Part shown: positions 17,697-26,901 of the stretch, one piece after another | Position numbering within the stretch: position 1 is the first letter of the stretch | How the letters are laid out: every line of letters begins with the position of its first letter | Source: Bacteroidales bacterium | Lineage (GTDB): Bacteria; Bacteroidota; Bacteroidia; Bacteroidales; P3 | Assembly: GCA_017561155.1 (NCBI GenBank) | Contig: JAFZDP010000034.1 | Coordinates: forward strand, 1 to 64,000 | DNA: 64,000 bases | Reading direction: 5' to 3' | Notes under the pieces: generated by a model | The model's database searches: none | The model's input: only the letters and a program-made list of their open reading frames with translations | What the model was told of the DNA's origin: nothing | Position numbers and translations under genes: made by a program

Positions 17697-18791
17697 ATGA
17701 AAATAAACGAAGTAATATCATATTTAGATAGCAAATTTGGTTTGGGTTTGCAAGAAGATTACGATAATTGTGGTTTTTTGATTGGCGACAGACAAACAGA
17801 AATAAAAGGTGCTTTGATAGCTGTAGATCTTACGTTGGCTGTCGTCGAAGAGGCAATAGAAAACAATTGTAATCTTATTGTGACTCATCATCCATTTATT
17901 TTTTCGGGAATAAAGAGTGTGACAACCGACAGTGCTGTGGGGCAGATGATATATCTGCTTATTCACAACAATATATCAGTTTACGCAGCTCATACCAATT
18001 TGGATAATCTAAGTACAGGGGTAAATGCTGTGTTGGCAAAGAAATTGGGCGTGATGGATGCTAAGATTTTACGTCCTGTAGCTGATAAATTGCGTAAGTT
18101 GGTGGTGTATGTTCCTGTGGATTATGCCGAGGCTGTACGCACTGCACTATTCGAAGCCGGAGCAGGCCGCATAGGCAACTACGACTGTTGTAGTTTTAAT
18201 GTAGAGGGTGTAGGAATGTTTAGAGCCGCCGATGGTGCTACGCCTTTTGTTGGACAAGTGGGAGAGTTGCATGCCGAAAAAGAGGTAGAAGTTGCGGTGG
18301 TGTACCCTACAATATATGAAAGCAGAATACTGAAACGCCTAAAAGAGGTACACCCATACGAAGAGCCGGCCTACGATTGTGTGCCGCTTACAAATAAATG
18401 GCAACAGGTGGGAGCCGGAATGGTTGGAACGTTGGAGCAACCTATGCCTACGTTGGAGTTTTTGGAAAAGCTGAAAAAAGTGTTAGGACTGCCAATGATA
18501 AGACATTCGGAATTGTGCAAATCGGAGGTAAAAACTGTTGCTTTTTGTGGTGGTGCAGGTAGCTTTTTGATAGGCGATGCCAAAGGTGCAAAAGCAGATA
18601 TTTACCTTACCGGCGACTTAAAATATCACGATTTTCAGCAGGCAAATAATGCTTTAATTATAGCCGATATAGGGCATTATGAAAGTGAACAATTCGTAAA
18701 AGAATTAATTTATTGGGAAATGTCTAAAAAATTTAGTAACTTTGTTTCCCGAATTTCGGCACAAAATAAAGGTTTTGTGTTATATATTTAA
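17697..18791 (+). CDS. Nif3-like dinuclear metal centre protein
   Basis: 364 residues, the long Bacteroidota form of the NIF3/YbgI (DUF34) family with the inserted PII-like domain in the middle (about 125-235, including the VHPYEEPAYD motif). Metal ligands: THHPF near residue 62-66, AAHTNLD near 97-103, and DIGHYESEQ near 322-330. Forms toroidal hexamers in characterised homologues; the old name GTP cyclohydrolase I type 2 is not well supported. Followed 27 bp later by the zinc ribbon protein, a pairing common in Bacteroidota. Confidence 0.93.
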   Translation: MKINEVISYLDSKFGLGLQEDYDNCGFLIGDRQTEIKGALIAVDLTLAVVEEAIENNCNLIVTHHPFIFSGIKSVTTDSAVGQMIYLLIHNNISVYAAHTNLDNLSTGVNAVLAKKLGVMDAKILRPVADKLRKLVVYVPVDYAEAVRTALFEAGAGRIGNYDCCSFNVEGVGMFRAADGATPFVGQVGELHAEKEVEVAVVYPTIYESRILKRLKEVHPYEEPAYDCVPLTNKWQQVGAGMVGTLEQPMPTLEFLEKLKKVLGLPMIRHSELCKSEVKTVAFCGGAGSFLIGDAKGAKADIYLTGDLKYHDFQQANNALIIADIGHYESEQFVKELIYWEMSKKFSNFVSRISAQNKGFVLYI

Positions 18792-18818
18792 TTAGAAAAC
18801 AATAATATACATAGATAT

Positions 18819-19643
18819 ATGGCAAAGAAATTATCTGCTGCAAAAGTGGCTGAACTTGAAAAAGAGGCGATGATTAACGAGGCACTTCGCCAACAAGAGG
18901 TTGATATTATAGTAGAAAATCGTCTTGTAGCGTTGTATACATTGCAAAGTGTAGATACCAAAATAGATAAAATTCGTATTGTTAGAGGTGAGTTACCTTT
19001 GGAAGTACAAGATTTGGAAGACGAAATAGCAGGATTGAACACACGTATTTCTAATTACCAATCGGAAATATCTGTGGCAGAAAAAGCAGTGTCGGAACAT
19101 AGAAATGCGATAGCTGAACATAAAGAGTTGATAAAAAAATACGAAAAACAACAAGAAAATGTTCGTAACAATCGCGAGTTCGAGTCGTTGAACAAAGAAA
19201 TTGAGTTCCAAAATTTGGAAATTCAGCTTTGCGAACGTAAGATAAAAGAAAATAATGCTAAGATAAAAGAAAAGCATCAACATATAGAAATAGCTAAAAA
19301 TACTTTGGAACTTCGCCAAAACGACTTGATGGCAAAGAAAGATGAACTAGAAGAAATCACCAAAGAAACAGCGTTGGAAGAAATAGAATTGTTGAAGAAA
19401 TCGGAAGAACAAGGACAATATATTGAAGAACGTTACTTGACAGCTTACAAGCGTATCCGTAATGCTGCTCGCAATGGTTTGGCAGTAGTTGTGGTAGACA
19501 GAGATGCTTGTGGTGGTTGTTTCAACAAGATTCCTCATCAACGCCAAATGGAAATAAAAATGCACAAAAAAGTTATAGTGTGCGAACATTGTGGACGTAT
19601 TTTGGTAGACCAAGATATCGTAAACAAATCATTAGAAAGATAA
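18819..19643 (+). CDS. C4-type zinc ribbon coiled-coil protein (COG1579)
   Basis: A 274-residue protein: a long coiled coil (about 45-195; repeated E/K/L heptads) and a C-terminal zinc ribbon with CGGC near residue 228-231 and CEHC near 252-255. This matches the CT398/DUF164 family, whose members in other bacteria interact with flagellar or sigma factors; the role here is unknown. Probably in an operon with the Nif3-like gene, ended by a terminator at 19676. Confidence 0.9.
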   Translation: MAKKLSAAKVAELEKEAMINEALRQQEVDIIVENRLVALYTLQSVDTKIDKIRIVRGELPLEVQDLEDEIAGLNTRISNYQSEISVAEKAVSEHRNAIAEHKELIKKYEKQQENVRNNREFESLNKEIEFQNLEIQLCERKIKENNAKIKEKHQHIEIAKNTLELRQNDLMAKKDELEEITKETALEEIELLKKSEEQGQYIEERYLTAYKRIRNAARNGLAVVVVDRDACGGCFNKIPHQRQMEIKMHKKVIVCEHCGRILVDQDIVNKSLER

Positions 19644-19675
19644 TTTTTATTGTTGTTTTCATGAATTTATATTTT

Positions 19676-19704
19676 AGGGGGTAAATATTTGTTTACCCCT
19701 TTTT
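19676..19704 (+). terminator. Terminator after zinc ribbon gene
   Basis: AGGGGGTAAA / TTTACCCCT hairpin followed by T5. Confidence 0.85.
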
Positions 19705-19855
19705 CTTGCAAATAGATTTCGAAAGGTTGCTTTCTTACAAGTTGAATATATTGGGTGGGGTTATAGTATGAGTTGTGTAAGGTAGGTGTAATGTTTTGGC
19801 AACGATACCATAGACAAGAATACATTTTTTTACGAACAAATAAGGTAGACTATAT

Positions 19856-20317
19856 ATGAAAAAAAGAATAGCATTGGTGGCACACGATAGCTGTAAACGC
19901 GACATGGTGGCATGGGTAGAGGCCAACAAAGATGTGCTGGCAAAACAAGAAATAACGGCTACCGGTACCACTGGCAGACTGGTAGAAGAGGCATTGAACA
20001 AAGATATTGCCGACGAGGATAGCAAGGTGTGTGTACGAAAACTGAAGTCGGGACCATTGGGTGGCGACCAACAGTTGGGGGCTTTTATTGCCGATGGTAG
20101 CATAGATATGGTAGTGTTTTTTTGGGATCCGATGACTCAGCAGCCTCACGATGTAGATGTAAAAGCACTACTTAGAATAACAGTGTTGTACAATGTGCCT
20201 ATGGCTTGCAACAGAACTACTGCCGACTATCTGATATCGTCGCCGTTGTTTTTGGACGAGGACTATTGCCGACAAGAAAGAAGTTACGACAGTTATATAA
20301 ACAGAAAAATAGACTAA
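19856..20317 (+). CDS. mgsA: Methylglyoxal synthase
   Basis: 153 residues, normal for MgsA, which converts dihydroxyacetone phosphate to methylglyoxal and phosphate as a bypass of lower glycolysis. Seen: VAHDSCKRDMV at the start, the phosphate-binding ATGTTGRLV, the catalytic Asp in SGPLGGDQQLGA, and DPMTQQPHDVDVKALLR. It lies 12 bp upstream of surE and they are probably cotranscribed. Confidence 0.96.
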   Translation: MKKRIALVAHDSCKRDMVAWVEANKDVLAKQEITATGTTGRLVEEALNKDIADEDSKVCVRKLKSGPLGGDQQLGAFIADGSIDMVVFFWDPMTQQPHDVDVKALLRITVLYNVPMACNRTTADYLISSPLFLDEDYCRQERSYDSYINRKID

Positions 20318-20329
20318 TACGCATATACT

Positions 20330-21091
20330 ATGAAACCTCTTATATTGATATCCAACGACGATAGTGTTGTTGCCAAAGGATTGAAAGTGTTGGTAGATGC
20401 TGTCAGAGAGTTTGGCGATGTGGTGGTGATGTCTACCGATCTTAATGCTTCGGGCAAAAGTCATGCACTTACTACCAACCAGCCTCTTCGTGTGCGTAGC
20501 GTACATTCTGAACCCGGTTTGGATATATATGCATGCAATGGTACACCTGCCGACTGTGTGAAACTGGCCGAAGCTTTCTTTTGCAGCCGCAAACCAAGCC
20601 TGGTGTTGTCGGGAATAAATCATGGTAGCAATGCCTCTATAAATGTAATTTATTCGGGTACTATGGGGGCTACTATAGAGGCTTCGATAAATGGCTTTCC
20701 TGCCGTTGGATTTTCGTTGCTCAACCATTCGGCCGATGCCGATTTCGCGGCTTGTGTTCCGATAGTAAAGACTATTGTTGCCGATGTGTTGAAGAATGGG
20801 TTGCCGGAAATGACATCGCTAAATGTGAATATCCCAAACTTGCCATACTCCGAAATAAAAGGTATGCGTGTGTGTCGACAAGCCAAAGCATCGTGGGCCG
20901 ATAGCTACGAAAAGCGAACCGACCCTAATGGCCGCGACTATTGGTGGCTTACAGGCGAGTTTATATGCAACGACAATGCCGAAGATACCGATATATGGGC
21001 ATTAGATAATGGTTATGTGTCTATAGTTCCCACACGTCCCGACTTTACCTCGCATAGTGCTATAGAACATTTGCAGCAAAGATACAAATAG
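20330..21091 (+). CDS. surE: 5'/3'-nucleotidase SurE
   Basis: 253 residues. Metal-binding motif ISNDDS near residue 7-12 with the paired Asp, the SGKSHALT segment and NHGSNASINVIYSGTM active-site loop of the SurE family. Hydrolyses nucleoside monophosphates and short polyphosphates. Second gene after mgsA. Confidence 0.96.
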   Translation: MKPLILISNDDSVVAKGLKVLVDAVREFGDVVVMSTDLNASGKSHALTTNQPLRVRSVHSEPGLDIYACNGTPADCVKLAEAFFCSRKPSLVLSGINHGSNASINVIYSGTMGATIEASINGFPAVGFSLLNHSADADFAACVPIVKTIVADVLKNGLPEMTSLNVNIPNLPYSEIKGMRVCRQAKASWADSYEKRTDPNGRDYWWLTGEFICNDNAEDTDIWALDNGYVSIVPTRPDFTSHSAIEHLQQRYK

Positions 21092-21188
21092 GCTCATGCC
21101 AATTGTGTCAATGGGTGGATTGGTGTTACAAATATTAGTAAACAATTTGTTGTTGGTAAAAGAAACTTTATAATTGATGTTTTTTTCG

Positions 21189-21196
21189 TAATTTTG
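21189..21196 (+). promoter_or_regulatory. Bacteroides-type -7 box for pcm
   Basis: TAATTTTG followed by CC, 33 bp before the pcm start. Confidence 0.6.
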
Positions 21197-21229
21197 CCAA
21201 CTCAAACCAAAAGAAGATAGGATATAATT

Positions 21230-21874
21230 ATGCCAGTAGATACGTTTAGACATAAAGGATTACGAAAAAGATTGTGTGCCGAACTTAGAGAAAAAGGTAT
21301 TACCAACGAGGCCGTATTGGCAGCAATGGAAAAGATACCTCGTCATTTCTTTTTAGAGTCGTCGTTTGATGTTATAGCATACGAGGACAGAGCTCTACCC
21401 ATACTATGCGACCAAACTATATCTCAGCCATACACCGTGGCATTCCAAACTCAGCTGTTGAATGTAAAACCGGGCGACAAAATAATGGAGATAGGTACCG
21501 GTTCGGGATATCAGACATCGGTGTTGTGTGAGTTGAAGGCTCAGGTGTTTTCTATAGAAAGACACAAAGGATTGTTCGATAAAGCAAAAAAACACCTTGC
21601 CGAACTGGGGTATACTGCAAAAACTTTCTTCGGCGACGGGTACAAAGGCCTGCCTGCCTACGGACCTTTCGATAAGGTGATAGTAACATGCGGAGCACCG
21701 GAAGTGCCTACTGCTATAGTGGAACAAATGAAAGTGGGGGGAATAATGGTGATACCTTTGGGCAGCGAAGTACAAGAAATGAAGTTGCTGACCAAGATAA
21801 GCCAAACCGAACTTGTGGCCGAAACATTCGATACGTTTAGATTTGTGCCTATGCTGGAAAAACGAAAGTTTTAG
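21230..21874 (+). CDS. pcm: Protein-L-isoaspartate O-methyltransferase
   Basis: 214 residues. Methylates isoaspartyl residues of aged proteins using SAM. Typical N-terminal MEKIPRHFFL, the substrate loop with TISQPYTVAFQTQLL, SAM motif I EIGTGSGYQTSVL and post-motif GPFDKVIVTCGAPEVP. Monocistronic with its own promoter and terminator. Confidence 0.96.
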   Translation: MPVDTFRHKGLRKRLCAELREKGITNEAVLAAMEKIPRHFFLESSFDVIAYEDRALPILCDQTISQPYTVAFQTQLLNVKPGDKIMEIGTGSGYQTSVLCELKAQVFSIERHKGLFDKAKKHLAELGYTAKTFFGDGYKGLPAYGPFDKVIVTCGAPEVPTAIVEQMKVGGIMVIPLGSEVQEMKLLTKISQTELVAETFDTFRFVPMLEKRKF

Positions 21875-21897
21875 CACAAAAAGGCTATACAATAAAA

Positions 21898-21945
21898 CTA
21901 TAGCGAAATTGTCGTACAGTAAAGAAGACAGTTTCGCTATTTTTG
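21898..21945 (+). terminator. Terminator after pcm
   Basis: TATAGCGAAATTGTC / GACAGTTTCGCTAT long stem followed by T5. Confidence 0.85.
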
Positions 21946-22179
21946 TGTCTTAGACATAGAAACGTGCGGCGTTTGATGCGTGGGAAAACTATGTAAACAC
22001 TGCTGCTTATACCATAAAGGTAAAAAATACTTTCTTCATATTGTGTAATATTTTAAACGATTGTATAATTATCTTTCTTCCGTTTGTAAGACATATATAG
22101 TATTATTTGATTCTTATTTTTTATCGTTACTAAAACATCTTTAAAGATGTGTTTGGATAGCATTGAAAACCTCTTTTGA

Positions 22180-22261
22180 GAACCTTGGAGGGTTCAGCAA
22201 CGAACCTTGGAGGGTTCAGAAGAGAACCTTGGAAGGTTCGTGAAAGGACCTTGAAAGGTAT
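22180..22261. repeat. Array C: four palindromes on a 22 bp pitch
   Basis: GAACCTTGGAGGGTTC-type palindromes start at 22180, 22202, 22224 and 22246, exactly 22 bp apart. The third reads GAACCTTGGAAGGTTC and the fourth is degenerate (GGACCTTGAAAGGTAT). This equals the four-unit core of arrays A and B in number and pitch but has its own sequence. Flanking arms, if present, are too degenerate to define by eye. No HU-like gene is adjacent. Confidence 0.85.
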
Positions 22262-22547
22262 AAAAATACAACGACAATAAACGGCAAAAACAACTCCGAC
22301 AAAATGAACTCGCAGCTTTTGTTTTGTGGTGTTGAGTGGGGAATATTGTTGTTTATTTATGGGTGATTTATATTAACGAAATAATAAAATTGTCATATAT
22401 TAACATCGGCTGATTTAACACGAAAAATGGCGTATTTTTCCCAAAAAATGTATTGATATGCGTATATTTAAACTACGAACCCTTTTGAAAATTAACCACT
22501 TGATTATCAAAAAATGTTGCTGTTGTAGTTTTGAGCGGAAAAAGCTT

Positions 22548-22720
22548 TGGCGATGGCGATATACCGCTATCGCTAGAAAAGTATATGGTTCTACTGATGA
22601 AACCCTATGGTTATCGTGATGAAACCCCCATGGTTTTGCCATGGAAGCATGGCATTTTCACTATAAAAACCCCATGCTTTTTCGTCGAAACCGTGCTTTT
22701 TTCGAGCTGAAAACATAGTG
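22548..22720. repeat. Array D: degenerate dyad of repeats
   Basis: Two direct copies of TATGGTT...TGATGAAACCC begin at 22584 and 22606 (22 bp apart), a palindromic centre CCATGGTTTTGCCATGG lies near 22628-22644, and diverged inverted copies (CATGC, GAAACC, GTGC elements) follow to 22720. A separate palindrome GCGATGGCG / CGCTATCGC precedes at about 22550-22573. Confidence 0.6.
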
Positions 22721-23013
22721 ATAGAATGTTGTATTTAACATTTGAAATTTTTCTTTAACATTTGCTCTTGTGCAAAATGTTCTCGATTATGGCATTCCTA
22801 TAATGGTGTTGCGGTATGTCGGGCGTGGTTTTTCTCGGAGCCGAAGGTGGTGCTTCCAAATATGCAAAACATGCTAAAGGCGTTGCATATTTCATATATC
22901 CGGGCTTTGTCTGTAATAGTCGGAAGTAGCCTTTACACAGAGCATTGAAACCGAAAAATCATGTGTTGCGAAAAAAAACATCGAAATAGTTTTTGTAATT
23001 GAAACTTTTGTAG

Positions 23014-23021
23014 TACCTTTG
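23014..23021 (+). promoter_or_regulatory. Promoter of DUF3127 gene
   Basis: -7 box TACCTTTG at 23014-23021 with a -33 TTTG at 22992-22995 and an 18 bp spacer, a good Bacteroides-type promoter. Confidence 0.65.
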
Positions 23022-23085
23022 TAGTTCTATTCCGGATGTAGTGGAATAGTGTATGTTTTTGCAAATCAAAATAATATATTTATAT

Positions 23086-23520
23086 ATGGAAATTATAGGA
23101 AAGTTAATAAGAGTTTTACCTGAGCAATCGGGCGAAAGTGCAAGAGGCAGATGGGTAAGAGGTGGTTTTGTTATCGAAACATCGGAACAGTATCCACGTA
23201 TGGTTGCATTCACAATGTTTGGCGAAGATAAGGTAGCAATGATAAAAGGCATAGCGATAGGCACACAAATAAATGTACATTTTTCGCCTGAATCTCGCGA
23301 GTTTCAAGATCGTTGGTATACCGATTTGCGCTGTTTTCGCATAGATACCTTCAATCCTGCTACCGTTGGCACTCCATACGGAGCACCACAACAAGCCTAC
23401 AATCCGGGCATGGCTGCACCTCAACAACCTGCACCGCAAATGCCTGCAGAACAATCGCCGGCATTCGCTTCGGCTCCAAGTGGCGATGCTTTGGCTGCCG
23501 ACGATGATTTGCCATTCTAG
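23086..23520 (+). CDS. DUF3127 SSB-like protein
   Basis: 144 residues from MEIIGKLIRVLP (the longer frame from 23053 would start inside the leader). Residues 1-90 form an OB-fold-like beta domain (DUF3127). A Pro/Gln/Ala-rich disordered linker (about 92-133) leads to the acidic tip DDDLPF, which resembles the SSB C-terminal DDDIPF that recruits replication and repair proteins. This supports a single-stranded-DNA-binding accessory role; function is inferred from architecture. Confidence 0.85.
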   Translation: MEIIGKLIRVLPEQSGESARGRWVRGGFVIETSEQYPRMVAFTMFGEDKVAMIKGIAIGTQINVHFSPESREFQDRWYTDLRCFRIDTFNPATVGTPYGAPQQAYNPGMAAPQQPAPQMPAEQSPAFASAPSGDALAADDDLPF

Positions 23521-23626
23521 TCCCCGACATACTATTTGCACCGCTACACTGGCACTGCAAGTAGGACCATGGCAGAAAAAACGTCTATTGGTTTTGTGCC
23601 GATAGTGGATATATACAATATTGAAC

Positions 23627-23661
23627 AAGCCGTATGAAACATCAACGTCATACGGCTTTTG
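23627..23661 (+). terminator. Terminator after DUF3127 gene
   Basis: AAGCCGTATGA / TCATACGGCTTTT hairpin. Confidence 0.75.
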
Positions 23662-23683
23662 ATTAACCCCAAGAATACTAAAA

Positions 23684-24238
23684 ATGGATATTATGACTAA
23701 AGATGAATTGAGAAAATTGGTGCGTGCCGAAAAGAAAAAGGTGTCGTTGGAGGAAAAGAAACAACGCTCCGAAAAGATATGGCAGCAGTTGGAAACCGAT
23801 CCTAAGTTTGTAAGTGCGTCGGTGGTATTGTTGTATTGGTCGATGGCCGACGAGGTGTATACACACGACTTTGTACAAAAGTGGGCTCAGAAAAAAACAT
23901 TGTTGTTGCCGGTGGTAGATGGCGATACTTTGCGAATAAAGCCTTTTACTACTATAGATAATATGGTGATAAGCGAACAGTTTGGAATAGGCGAACCTAT
24001 AGGCGACGACTATACCAACCTTTCGGATATCGACGTGATAATAGTGCCGGGTGTGGCATTCGACAGAAAAAAGAATCGTATGGGGCGTGGTCGTGGGTAC
24101 TACGACAGACTGTTGTCGACATGCGATGCTCATAAAATAGGGGTAGGTTTCGACTTTCAGTTGTTCGACACTGTGCCTACTCAGCCTTTCGATATTCCGA
24201 TGGATAGCGTGGTGACTGAAACCGAAGTGTTTCTATAG
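23684..24238 (+). CDS. 5-formyltetrahydrofolate cyclo-ligase
   Basis: 184 residues (or 181 from the ATG at 23693). Converts 5-formyl-THF to 5,10-methenyl-THF with ATP. Family features: N-terminal LRKLVRAEKKKVS, the substrate region GVAFDRKKNRMGRGRGYYDRLL with the glycine-rich ATP loop, and the final IPMDSVVTE. Length normal. Stands alone. Confidence 0.94.
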   Translation: MDIMTKDELRKLVRAEKKKVSLEEKKQRSEKIWQQLETDPKFVSASVVLLYWSMADEVYTHDFVQKWAQKKTLLLPVVDGDTLRIKPFTTIDNMVISEQFGIGEPIGDDYTNLSDIDVIIVPGVAFDRKKNRMGRGRGYYDRLLSTCDAHKIGVGFDFQLFDTVPTQPFDIPMDSVVTETEVFL

Positions 24239-24328
24239 ACAGCTTATAAAAAATCCACGTTCAGAGTAGGCATTCATTATTTTAAAAGAACTTGCCCGAT
24301 AGAAAAACTAATGGTATAGTATAAAACA

Positions 24329-24366
24329 AAAAAGTACAAACAACATTGTTGCTTGTACTTTTTTTG
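24329..24366. terminator. Bidirectional terminator
   Basis: AAGTACAA.CAAC / TTGCTTGTACTT hairpin flanked by A and T runs between convergent genes. Confidence 0.75.
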
Positions 24367-24385
24367 TATCTACACATAGCGTTTG

Positions 24386-24595
24386 TTAGTACGAACGATA
24401 TGTAGATTTATTTTTTTTCTTGTCACCTGTCACCTTGTATGTTTTGTTCACCATTGACGAACTTTTGGATTTAGGCTTGTACATTGAACCCTTTTTCGAC
24501 GACGAACATGATGTTGTTCCTACCGAACAAACTGACACTAAACCTATCATAAACACCGCAAAAATTATATTTTTGCAAACTTTTCGTATTATCAT
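24386..24595 (-). CDS. Small lysine/serine-rich lipoprotein
   Basis: 69 residues with a signal peptide and lipobox GTTSC (Cys at 30), followed by a short basic tail rich in Lys, Ser and Tyr. No known family. Too short for a confident functional call, but the lipobox and position before a terminator support a real gene. Confidence 0.6.
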   Translation of the reverse strand: MIIRKVCKNIIFAVFMIGLVSVCSVGTTSCSSSKKGSMYKPKSKSSSMVNKTYKVTGDKKKNKSTYRSY

Positions 24596-24786
24596 GACGA
24601 TTATATTTTATTGATTTCTATCTTATTATATTAATGTTTGCATCGCAAAGCACTTAGCAAAATAACAAAAAAAAACTGTAATATGCAAGCGAATAGCTAT
24701 AAAAACTTTTTTGAAGAGTAATATTTATGTTCTGCGAAACATATTTTGAGGCAATATATACTGCCGGAACGGAGATTGGCAGCGAA

Positions 24787-24829
24787 TAAAAAACCTTGCA
24801 AAAGCCTTATGTCGGCATCTTGCAAGGTC
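24787..24829 (-). terminator. Terminator of tRNA-Ser
   Basis: CCTTGCA / TGCAAGG stem with a minus-strand T-run. Confidence 0.7.
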
Positions 24830-24836
24830 TGCTTTG

Positions 24837-24924
24837 CGGAGAGACAGGGATTCGAACCCTGGAAACGCTTTTGACGTTTACACACTTTCCAGGCGTGCCT
24901 CTTCAACCACTCGAGCATCTCTCC
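24837..24924 (-). tRNA. tRNA-Ser (GGA)
   Basis: 88 nt class II tRNA: acceptor GGAGAGA / TCTCTCC, anticodon loop CTGGAAA giving GGA, a long variable arm, and T-loop GTTCGAATC. CCA is not encoded. Minus-strand TACTTTTG at 24935-24942 is its probable -7 box. Confidence 0.96.
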
Positions 24925-25059
24925 AAATCGTTTGCAAAAGTACACTTTTTTTTTCATTTAGAGTGCCTTTTTTGCCTGTAGTAGGAATATTTTATTTTCT
25001 ACTTGTTATAATGTTCTGTTTTTAAGATGTGTATATTGTCGATATTTTTTGCTGTTTGC

Positions 25060-26886
25060 CTACTGAAACGATTGCAAATCGATCAATTTTTTGTACAATC
25101 CGTTGTTTTCTATCAACTTTTTGTGTGTTCCGCGTTCCACTATTTTGCCCTTATCCATCACTATTATTTCGTCGGCATGTTGTATTGTCGATAGGCGATG
25201 TGCTATCACAATCGATGTTCTGTTTTTCATCAATCGGTCTAATGCTTCCTGTACATAGTATTCCGATTCTGTATCCAATGCCGATGTTGCTTCGTCGAGT
25301 ATCAGTATTGGAGGGTTCTTAAGAATGGCACGAGCTATGCTTATTCGTTGGCGTTGTCCGCCCGATAGGGTAAGCCCTCTGTCGCCTATATTGGTGTAGT
25401 AGCCGTTGGGTAGTTTGGCTATAAATTCGTCGGCATTTGCTATCTTGGCGGCATTTATTACTTTTTCTGGGTCTGTGTCGCGTAGTCCGAAGGCTATATT
25501 GTGCATCACACTATCGTTAAACAATATGCTTTCTTGCGATACTATGCCTGTAAGTTGTCGTAGCGAGTTGATGTTCATTTGCGTTATTGGTACACCATCT
25601 ATCAGTATCTGTCCGGCAGTGCAGTCGTAGAATCGAGGTAGCAAGTCTACAAGTGTTGTCTTCCCGGCTCCCGACGGGCCTACTATGGCTATGGTTTTCC
25701 CTTTTTCGATATTTAGGTTTATATTGTCCAGTACGTTGGTGTTGCTTTTGTCGTCGGCATAGGCAAACGATACGTTGCGGTATTCTATATTATGATCGAA
25801 GGTGGTTTTTACTATTGCGTTGTTGCATTCTTTTATGCACTCGTCTTGGTCTAACACCTCGAATATACGTCCGGCCGCGGCACTGCCTTTTTGCAGATTG
25901 TAGTATGCCGATACTACGGCTTGTGCAGGGGGGATAATACGCGAAAAAACGATAACGAAGAATATTAGTATAGCAGGACGTAGTTCTCCGCCTATGACAA
26001 GCGAACCTCCAAACACTACAATTACGGCAAGTATAAGTGTTGCCAATAGTTCGATAAGTGGCGATCCAAGCTCTTTGCGTTTGGCAACTTTTATCATCCG
26101 ACGGGTGTATTCTTGGTTTTCTTTTTCGAAACGTTTAGACATCTCGTTTTCTATATTGAACGATTTGATGGCCTTTATCCCAAACACAGCCTCTTCCAAC
26201 ACCGAAAATAGGTAGCCCAACTTGTCTTGACCCTTGGTGGAGTTGCGTTTTAGGCTTTTGCCCACTTTGCTTATTATAAATAGTGCTATAGGCAAAACCA
26301 CTATGGCAAACAGCACCATCTTAGGACTAATGAATATAAGTACTGCTGTAAAAACTATGATATTGATAGGGTCTTTTACCAACATTTGCAGGCAGTTGAA
26401 TACCGACCATTCTATATCGGCAAGGTCGTTGGATAGGCGGCTTATGATGTCGCCTTTGCGTTGTGCCGAAAAGAAAGATACCGGAAGTATGGTGATATGA
26501 TGATAAAAATCGTTGCGAATACGTTCTATCATTCCGTTACGGATGGGACTTAAAAAGTACATGCCTAAGTAGCGAGATGTGTTGGATAGGAACGAGCAAG
26601 CTATATAGCCTATTGCCACAAAAAACAAACATTGCCATGTTCCGTGTGTGAGTTTTAATTGGTAAAGCTGCCATGTCAGCCAATCGGTCATGGCTGATTG
26701 GTTTAGTGAAAATGTAGGTTCGGAAGTGGGAGGGTTGCTTACTCCAAACAATAGTTCGATAAACGGAACTATCATGGCAAACGAGAAAAGAGAAAAAAAC
26801 ACGAAACATATATTGAAAAATATGTTCAATGTTATCTGTTTTGGGAAAAAACGCAAGTATCGAAATATGCGGAATATATTTTTCAT
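25060..26886 (-). CDS. ABC exporter, MsbA-like
   Basis: 608 residues with a transmembrane domain (about 1-330; six helices) fused to an ATPase domain. Walker A GPSGAGKTT, Q-loop, signature LSGGQRQR, Walker B ILILDEATS and the switch His in AHRLST are present. This half-transporter type includes MsbA (lipid A-core flipping) and multidrug exporters; which one is not certain. It lies 15 bp downstream of the PorE-like gene, so they are likely cotranscribed. Confidence 0.93.
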   Translation of the reverse strand: MKNIFRIFRYLRFFPKQITLNIFFNICFVFFSLFSFAMIVPFIELLFGVSNPPTSEPTFSLNQSAMTDWLTWQLYQLKLTHGTWQCLFFVAIGYIACSFLSNTSRYLGMYFLSPIRNGMIERIRNDFYHHITILPVSFFSAQRKGDIISRLSNDLADIEWSVFNCLQMLVKDPINIIVFTAVLIFISPKMVLFAIVVLPIALFIISKVGKSLKRNSTKGQDKLGYLFSVLEEAVFGIKAIKSFNIENEMSKRFEKENQEYTRRMIKVAKRKELGSPLIELLATLILAVIVVFGGSLVIGGELRPAILIFFVIVFSRIIPPAQAVVSAYYNLQKGSAAAGRIFEVLDQDECIKECNNAIVKTTFDHNIEYRNVSFAYADDKSNTNVLDNINLNIEKGKTIAIVGPSGAGKTTLVDLLPRFYDCTAGQILIDGVPITQMNINSLRQLTGIVSQESILFNDSVMHNIAFGLRDTDPEKVINAAKIANADEFIAKLPNGYYTNIGDRGLTLSGGQRQRISIARAILKNPPILILDEATSALDTESEYYVQEALDRLMKNRTSIVIAHRLSTIQHADEIIVMDKGKIVERGTHKKLIENNGLYKKLIDLQSFQ

Positions 26887-26901
26887 TTAGTCGATATTGT
26901 T

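Larger units (their letters stand above)
21946..23013. other. Gene-poor 1 kb stretch with repeat arrays
   Basis: No convincing gene. It holds palindrome array C (22180-22261), a second degenerate set (22548-22720), and AT-rich sequence between. An open frame at 22742-22948 was not accepted. The role of the whole stretch is unknown. Confidence 0.6.

Noticed and set aside
22742..22948. 68-codon open frame in the gene-poor stretch
   Set aside because: No start context, no recognisable family, cysteine- and aromatic-rich composition; weak evidence compared with the surrounding repeats.
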